A stretch of DNA of 64,000 bases from Peromyscus leucopus (taxonomy: Eukaryota; Chordata; Mammalia; Rodentia; Cricetidae): positions 109,936,829-110,000,828 of the forward strand of contig NC_051063.1 of the NCBI RefSeq assembly GCF_004664715.2. The letters run 5' to 3'. Under the pieces are notes generated by a model, which saw only the letters and a program-made list of their open reading frames with translations, was not told where the DNA came from and searched no databases. The position numbers and the translations under genes were made by a program. Below are positions 58,010 through 64,000 of this stretch, piece after piece (the stretch's first letter is position 1; each line of letters opens with the position of its first letter).

Positions 58010-58440
58010 TTTCATGAGCCACAAAAAAAGTCTATAAGCATGAGTGGACTCAGTTACCATCTTTACAAAGATGATTTCAAGTTCCCTCAATTTCTCTACA
58101 AGTTTTATAATTTTACTCCTCATTACAGCTGAATAGTACACCAATGTGTACATAAGGCATATTGTCATTATCAATTCATCAATTATTGGGCACCTAGGCT
58201 TTTTGCATTTTCTGGCTATTTCAAACACAGCAGCAATTGACATGGATGAGCAAATAACCCTGAAGTATGCCACAGTTTTTTTTTCATGGAATATGCACAG
58301 GAATGGTAGTTGGTTTCTAGGGTAGATTTATATCTAGCTTTTTGAGGATCCTCCACATTAACTTTCATGGTGCCTGTACCAAGTTATACTCCCACCAGTA
58401 GTTCATAAATGTTTCCCTTACCCCACATCCTAGCTATACA
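58010..58440 (-). mobile_element. Old L1 ORF2 C-terminal remnant
   Basis: On the minus strand a decayed ORF2 end is readable (FEIARKCKKPRCPIIDELI, then YTLVYYSAV). It parallels the IARxWKxPRCPSxxEWI...YTMEYYSA block seen intact at 6130-6250. A TCTA run follows at 58443-58484. Confidence 0.8.
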
Positions 58441-58442
58441 TA

Positions 58443-58447
58443 TCTAC

Positions 58448-58480
<33 letters not shown>

Positions 58481-58496
58481 CCTACCTACCTACCTA
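58443..58496. repeat. (TCTA)n/(CCTA)n tetranucleotide repeat
   Basis: TCTA units pass into CCTA units, a typical polymorphic microsatellite. Confidence 0.93.
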
Positions 58497-58539
58497 ATCT
58501 ATGATTGATAATTAAATGGAGTTACCCTGTAATGGGTAC

Positions 58540-59735
58540 TGTATATCTCCCAAATATCTTAAGTTAGCAAATTAAAACCCAGTGCCAAGTATGTGTCCCC
58601 TCTTTTCAAGTTGTTGGTTGATGCTACCCAATAGACTCCCTCCACAAACTTTATAGGATATTGACATTTCTCTTGGTGGCCTCAAGAACTTGGTATAAGA
58701 ACTGCAATAAAATTGTATTTCAGAAGATACAACATATCTGAATTATAGGACTGGAGAAATCAGGCAAGCACTGACCTGAAAGATTTATCCTACCAGCTAG
58801 CTTTCATGGTGCCATAAGGTTCTATTTATGATAAGTGTATTCAACATCTGGTAAGGTATGCACACCGGTGCAATGGTTTCTCAAATGTTTTGGAAGTAAC
58901 CAATCACTTTCTGATGAAATGATGAAAGTCTGCTACACAAGATGTAACTCATACCTGGTACAAGTAATTGGGTCAAAAATCTATAGCTGGATTGGTCATG
59001 ATGCCTACAGGGGAAACTGATACTCTATTAAATGGACACAGTATTGAACTATCTCTTCAATTCTTATCCTTATACTCATAGATTAGTGCATTTCTCACCC
59101 TCATTAGAGAAGCTTCTTTTGGCAGTAGATTGTGATTATACAAAGACCCATAATTGGTCAACACATAGAAAATAAGAGTCTGTGGAATGCTAATCTTTAA
59201 ATAGAACATCTATACCATACCTTCTTACACCACAAGGCTCAGTGATCATTGTAGAAAAGGGTCAAAAAGATTAAAAGTGCCAGAAGTAGTTGGTGTCTTT
59301 GGTGAAAGCATTTGCTAGACTTGAGAGGACTGTTACACATATGAATGCATAGGAGCTGTGACTACATGTAAAAGACCTGCATAACACCAAGCTGCTCAAA
59401 ATAACAGCATGGAAAAGAGGAGGTGGGGGGCTCATGAAGTTTCATGTATAGCTGAGAAGCTTTTGGCAGGTGATGGATACTTGGAAAGTAAGAGTAAGTG
59501 TTGTTCAGGGATGTGGCAAGAGATGGGCCTATACCTATGTGCATATAGGGAAATGTAAGTATAGATCAGAGAGAGAGGAGGAGGGGTATGGTGGGGGTCA
59601 GATGAAGTAGGGAGGGAAAAGTAGTTGGGGGATAGGGGAAAATTGGAGGGGAAGGAATTAGGTAAAGATTTGTTCTAGTCATAACTATATGACTATATAA
59701 AATTCTTAATAAAAATAATAAAAAAATTTAAACCC
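58540..59735 (+). mobile_element. Probable old rodent L1 3' UTR
   Basis: The long non-coding stretch has a purine-rich G-rich tract (59565-59650) followed by 'ttctagtcataactatatgactatataaaattcttaataaaaataat' in kind and an A-rich tail, as in older rodent L1 3' ends. Phrases such as 'tgcatttctcaccctcattagagaagcttcttttggcag' match a repeat I know from rodent genomes. With the reversed ORF2 piece at 58010-58440 it could be one 5'-inverted element. Confidence 0.55.
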
Positions 59736-59739
59736 TGTA

Positions 59740-60255
59740 AGGACCCTTTATGTAACTCTAAAATGGAAACAGAATGTTCAAACCCTGGTTCTAGCACTTA
59801 AAAGTTTGCAAGACTTTGCCTTCAGACTTCAGGTGTTCTTTTCAGAGGGTTTCACATTTTGCAGAGCTGTGATATTCAGTAATTCAGGAAGTTCTGTGCT
59901 AGTAACCTGGGCTGATATAGCAAGAAGAATGCAAATACCTACAGAGCAGAAAACATTTCAGAGTATGGAAAGAAAAAACTTTGTGTTCTTTGAGTACTTA
60001 ACTTTAAACTTGGGCTCTGGTGTATGCTGATGTACATTTTAGTCAATATTATAACATCCCATGATACAGATGATATTTCTAATTTTAAGTAATATTTATC
60101 TGGTGGCTCCCACTAGCTAGTGATATAGATGCAAGGTAACTTCATTGCCACAGATGTAGTCAAAGCCTCTGGCACAGTCATTCAGATGGCTTCCTAATTG
60201 GTTTTCACTTTTATTTGTATCTCTTTTCAACTGTTGTACTCTAGAAATAAAGTAG
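59740..60255. other. No recognised feature
   Basis: No nameable repeat or gene; the frame at 59806-60030 lacks motifs. Confidence 0.4.
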
Positions 60256-60259
60256 AGGT

Positions 60260-60660
60260 TTGTACATATGAAAATGAGACAACACCAACTCCGTGATTGA
60301 AATGCTTCAACAATTTTTCATTCAGTCCAAATTAGCAGCTGTACTAGACTAGAACTTTGCAATGCATGCTCAGGGCCTTGCCTATCTTTTCAACGGGGGT
60401 ATTCCCTAAAATATCCCTTGGCTTCTCATGCTGTGCTCAGCCTGATTTCCTGACAGTCAACACATTAGTCACCTTCCTTCTAGCCATTCTAGCCTCAAGA
60501 ACCTTGTATGGTTTTTAATCTCAGCTATGAACTTTTCTCAGTCCCAAGATGCTCCTTACCCAACCTATCCTGTCATTTTGATCTCTCTGGCCTTGAGGGT
60601 CCCTTCTTAGGGATGCCTCTTTGGGTATTCCATTTCCATCAGAGACTCCCTCTTGGGCTT
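60260..60660 (+). mobile_element. L2 LINE 3' remnant
   Basis: Diverged L2 blocks occur in order: 'attgaaatgcttcaacaatttttcattcagtcc', 'gggccttgcctatc', 'tagccattctagcctcaagaacc', 'tttctcagtcccaagatgctcc' and 'tttgggtattccatttcc'. These parallel the L2 region from 'ttcaatggcttcccattgc' onward. Confidence 0.65.
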
Positions 60661-60661
60661 C

Positions 60662-61505
60662 AGTATGACATGATTTCTTCATGGTAAGTTTTACACTCTA
60701 AAAGATTTATTCCTATGTTCAAGTCTGTTAAATTACAGATATATAATAAAGTATAGGAGACTTTGATTCCCAGTGTCTTGAAATACCTTGTCCTTGGTGA
60801 GTACTCAACAGCCATTTTTAAATTAAGACTACTGTGGCTGAGAGCCTGTAAATTAGCCTCTATTTGTAGAAAAGCTTCAGTGACACTTAGGATGCAACAG
60901 TTTTGCTGCACCTGGGCCCCCAGCTAATTGGATGGTGATGTCTACATTGAAGGTTGAGCTTGCCCACACAGTTTCAGTTCACATGCCAATCGCTAGAAAT
61001 AGCCTCATCTGCACAGCCAAGGCTGTCCTATCATTATAAACAAAATCCAAACATGTATTTCCTTACAGCAGAGGAAGGATGGATCTATGTCCACAAGGGC
61101 AATGAGAATAAACAATGCTTCCCTGTGCTCTCTGAGAATGCTTCCGTCCAGTCTCGCTGACACTCAAGGCCAACCATATAAGCCCCAGTGTGATGATAAC
61201 TTCTCATTGATCTTCTGTAAGTGCTTCATTACCTCTCTTGAGTCCCTTAATGTTGCTCACCTGCCTCAATTTTGATGAATACTTAGGCTAGGCCATCTGT
61301 CACAAGCTGAGACCTGATGATTGTTTCATTCAGGAAATGCTAAGTCTTTCATTTTAGGAATATTGAAAAGCAGAAAGTGAAAAAAGAAAAGGAAAAGAAA
61401 GAAAGAAACAAGATAGCATTGCATCTTAGAGTTGTTTTCCCTTCAAATACTTTCTTGCTGAAATGACAATGAAGCTAATATGCATTTACTTATTTTTATT
61501 TATTA
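60662..61505. other. No recognised feature
   Basis: An A/GAAA-rich tract lies at 61378-61410. Nothing else nameable. Confidence 0.4.
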
Positions 61506-61509
61506 AAAT

Positions 61510-61697
61510 TCTTTTATTTTTATATATTTTAATAATTTATTTAACTTTATTTTATGTGCATTGGTTTGAAGGTTTCAGATTCCCTGCAACTGGAGTTTCA
61601 AACTGTTGTAAGCTGCTATGTGGGTGCTGGGAATTGATCCTGGGTCCTCTGGAAGAGCAGCCAGTGCTCTTGACTGCTGAGCCATCTCTCTAGCCCC
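61510..61697 (-). mobile_element. B2 SINE, minus strand
   Basis: A reversed A/T-rich tail (ttattttatatatttta...), then 'gtgggtgctgggaattgatcctgggtcctctggaagagcagcc' and the reversed head 'gctgagccatctctctagcccc'. B2 of moderate age. Confidence 0.9.
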
Positions 61698-61699
61698 TT

Positions 61700-62160
61700 A
61701 AGCTAAAATACACTTTCATTATGTAATAGGCATTGGGACCACTCTGGTATTGATATTAAATTATCTCAGCTCATCTGAGATAAATATTCTTATCCAGATG
61801 TTACACTCAGGACAATAGAAAGAATCTTTATTTGTCTGAAGTCTGAAATAGTGAGTATTAAGGTCAAATTTAAAACTGGCAAAGTGACAGCAAACCTATC
61901 TGCATTTCCAGTACCATTATTATTCCACCTTCATCCAGAGTTCTCCAGACAAAGGAGATTAAACAGCAGAACTTTGCAGCCCCAAAGCATTACTTCTTAT
62001 TTATAGCATTACTTCACTTAGCAGGTTCAGGCTCTTGTTCCAAAATCCCTAAGTATAGGTTTCTACTCCAGGAGACTAGCTTGTTTTGCTATTGCATTGT
62101 CCTTATTTAAACATTTTAGGAAAGCTGAAAACAGTTCATCCACAGTTCCTTGTGCCTCTG
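61700..62160. other. No clear feature
   Basis: A faint reversed-MIR resemblance near 61800-61900 is too weak to annotate. Otherwise unassigned. Confidence 0.35.
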
Positions 62161-62164
62161 ACAT

Positions 62165-62191
62165 AAAAAAAAAAAAAAAAAAAAAAAAAAG
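62165..62191. repeat. Poly(A) tract
   Basis: A-run preceded by unassigned sequence. Confidence 0.9.
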
Positions 62192-62194
62192 CCT

Positions 62195-63030
62195 AAGATA
62201 TTGCAGGACAATTTCAAATTCAAGTTCTTGTTTCATATTTGAAAAATCCTTGCTTTTTCTTTTATGGTTTTTATTTTGTTTTACATATCATCTTCCATTT
62301 AACATAAGGATGCCTCTTACATTTTTCTCATGATCTAGTTTTATAAACAGGCATGAACTACCAGGCACTGGTTTCTTTAAAAAAGTAATTTCTGAATTCG
62401 ACAGAGGAAATTATCATTCCTATGCTTTTGCTGATCAAGCACCCCCTCCCCCTGATCTCTGTATGAAGTTCACTTTAGTACTGAGTCCTGAAGTACATGG
62501 GAAAACAACTTTCAGTCATGTTGCTGGTTAGAGGAGACAAACCTACAGACCAGTCCTAGGTGGCTGCTTAGCTTTTTAGGTTGAACCTAGTTTCTGGCTG
62601 CTGGCCTGAAGCAAGAAAAAATCCCCTGGAGATAGATCCTTTTGTCTAAAGACGTCTAAAGAGAGAGACCTGAGTTCCTACTAAACTGTTGTGACCTTGG
62701 CTATACCCCATGTCTTTGAAACCTTATGGGTGCTTTTAGGTTGAATTTTGTATTGCCAGTCCTACAAGTCCTTTCTGACCAGGGTTAAAAGATTGAGCCA
62801 GCTCCTGCTGGAGCACTCTAGCACCTACTCAGTCAGCATATTTGTTTGGGGAGTTGACTTCCTTTCGAATCCTTTTAAGCTTGTCATTTCCAGTAATTAA
62901 TGGCAGGAGGAGTCCTCTAATTCCCAAGAAAGCTTCAGAGTGCTCCCAATATGTCCCAAATCCCCCCAATTAAACCTGTTTCCAAGTCAAATGACTCATT
63001 TTATAATTATATAATTTACGCACTTTCACA
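62195..63030. other. No recognised feature
   Basis: Single-copy-looking DNA with no recognisable gene or repeat. Confidence 0.4.
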
Positions 63031-63034
63031 ATTA

Positions 63035-63097
63035 ATTCTTATTTATATGCAGAGAGGTTTTTTATTTATATTTATATTCTTATTTATATGAGAGGTT
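63035..63097 (+). repeat. Short direct duplication
   Basis: ATTCTTATTTATATG-(CAG)-AGAGGTT at 63035-63059 recurs without CAG at 63076-63097, separated by a TTTATTTATA stretch. Confidence 0.9.
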
Positions 63098-63454
63098 GCT
63101 CATTGTAGGCGATTTATTGAAAAAGCACAAGAAAAACAGGCTAACAATGTTAAAATTAACAAAATAATAGAAGGAATTTCTGATAGGGATTCAATGATGT
63201 TCCAGGTTAATGCTCCACAGTTATATAAATGCAATCACATCTGTCCTACTCTGTATATATATATACAGAGATGAGCCATGGGAATAGACAGATATTTTCC
63301 AAACAAATTCACTGTGATGATCCAAATGTAGAATTTAGGGAGGTGGGACTATAACCAAAAATTGGGCAAAAGAAAAGTTCAACTTCTAAAAATATACCTT
63401 GCCTAATATTTGTTTTTCTAGCAGATGAAGAAAGACGAGGAGAAATAGTTAGTG

Positions 63455-63645
63455 AACTGTGAAAACCATTTAATCTTGATTTTGAAATTCAGCTTAGCCT
63501 CCCAACCAGCTATGTGGCTTTAGATGGGTTATTTCTATTGTCTGAACCTCATATAATCTTCTATAAAATAGTAATAATAAAGCTACTTTATATTCTTGGA
63601 AAGTTTACAGAGAATATATGCAAGGAAGATGATTTTTCATGTAAA
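63455..63645 (+). mobile_element. MIR SINE remnant
   Basis: Sense-strand MIR blocks in order: 'agctatgtggctttagatgggttatttctattgtctgaacctcatataatcttctataaaatagtaataata'. They correspond to the agctgtgtgaccttgggcaagttacttaacctctctg...tcatctgtaaaatgg core. Confidence 0.78.
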
Positions 63646-63649
63646 GCAG

Positions 63650-64000
63650 AAACAAAAGCAATGAATTATTATTGATCCCCATGGGTAGTTCCATATAATG
63701 TTGGCTGAAGAATGAGCTAACAGTTGCGGACCCACAGCTTGAAACTGAGGAGAACATGAGGCTTAACAAGAACTAACTAGATGAAGGTTCTAAAGAACCG
63801 AGATGTAAACATATGCTGACATCTCTGGGTTAAGATAGTTTGACTTGTGGTTTGTGAGTTTATGGTCATGAAGAATGACACTTATTTGACAAAAAACACA
63901 CTTCAATATTCAGACTTTGTTCTTTTCTTGGGCTAGCAATGTGCTGTAGGACTCTGTTTATTCACTGGACAACTGTGTTCCTCTTTAAACATATTGAATT
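63650..64000. other. No recognised feature
   Basis: No nameable gene or repeat to the end of the window. Confidence 0.4.

Noticed and set aside
1..64000. tRNA or rRNA genes, CRISPR arrays, operons, phage or plasmid features
   Set aside because: None seen. The tRNA-like boxes present belong to B2/B3/B4 SINEs, and direct repeats are TSDs or simple sequence. The window is mammalian nuclear DNA.

Overview
The window reads as intergenic or intronic DNA of a rodent nuclear genome. Its SINEs (B1, B2 and B3/B4-like), rodent L1 3' ends and MaLR-type LTRs set the order. The B1 copies share a 'ggcgcaaagctacacagagaaaccctgtctcg' type of right half, and the B1-containing LTRs at 16.7 and 19.2 kb and the LTR at 41.0 kb resemble repeats I associate with Cricetidae (hamsters, voles, deer mice). 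The family assignment is from memory and is moderate; the species is not determined. I see no intact protein-coding gene, rRNA, tRNA, CRISPR array or bacterial-type feature. The open frames of 60-170 codons fall in repeats, in microsatellites or in sequence with no recognisable protein.

The only recognisable gene-derived sequence is a broken processed copy of mannose-binding lectin C (Mbl2) at 42.7-44.0 kb. Its neck and C-type lectin domain lie on the minus strand with no intron between them. Its collagen-like part lies on the plus strand. About 0.74 kb of L1 sits between the two, and a short reversed L1 scrap follows. The two Mbl2 parts would meet almost exactly if the 5' part were turned round, which suggests one chimeric L1-Mbl2 cDNA inserted with a 5' inversion.

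Layout: 0-6 kb has scattered SINEs, an L2 remnant and microsatellites. 6.1-8.7 kb is a 5'-inverted L1 with target-site duplications (TSDs) and a 54-bp L1 tail nested in it. 12.2-12.9 kb is an L1 3' end. 14.3-15.05 kb is stacked SINEs with a young B1. 16.7 and 19.2 kb are two solo LTRs with B1-like interiors and 6-bp TSDs. 20.0-20.9 kb is a minus-strand L1 3' end. 23.3-23.9 kb is a second 5'-inverted L1. 29.2-31.4 kb is a MaLR-like LTR-internal-LTR element with a B1 inside one LTR. 33.6 kb is an 87-bp L1 insertion. 35-41 kb has old LTR, MIR and SINE fragments and a 47-bp templated duplication inside a GT microsatellite. 42.7-44.1 kb is the Mbl2/L1 mosaic. 47.8-48.5 kb is an L2 3' end. 51.2-53.0 kb has B1, B2, an old L1 and an ORR1-type solo LTR. 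54-58 kb has B1 copies and long compound microsatellites. 58-59.7 kb is an old L1. 60-64 kb has L2, B2 and MIR remnants.

The biology on display is retrotransposition rather than gene function. It includes twin-priming inversions, very short 5'-truncated L1 insertions, nested SINEs, solo LTRs and one retrocopied immune lectin gene. All family names come from pattern recognition without a database search. Boundaries supported by TSDs are likely good to a few bases; the others are approximate.
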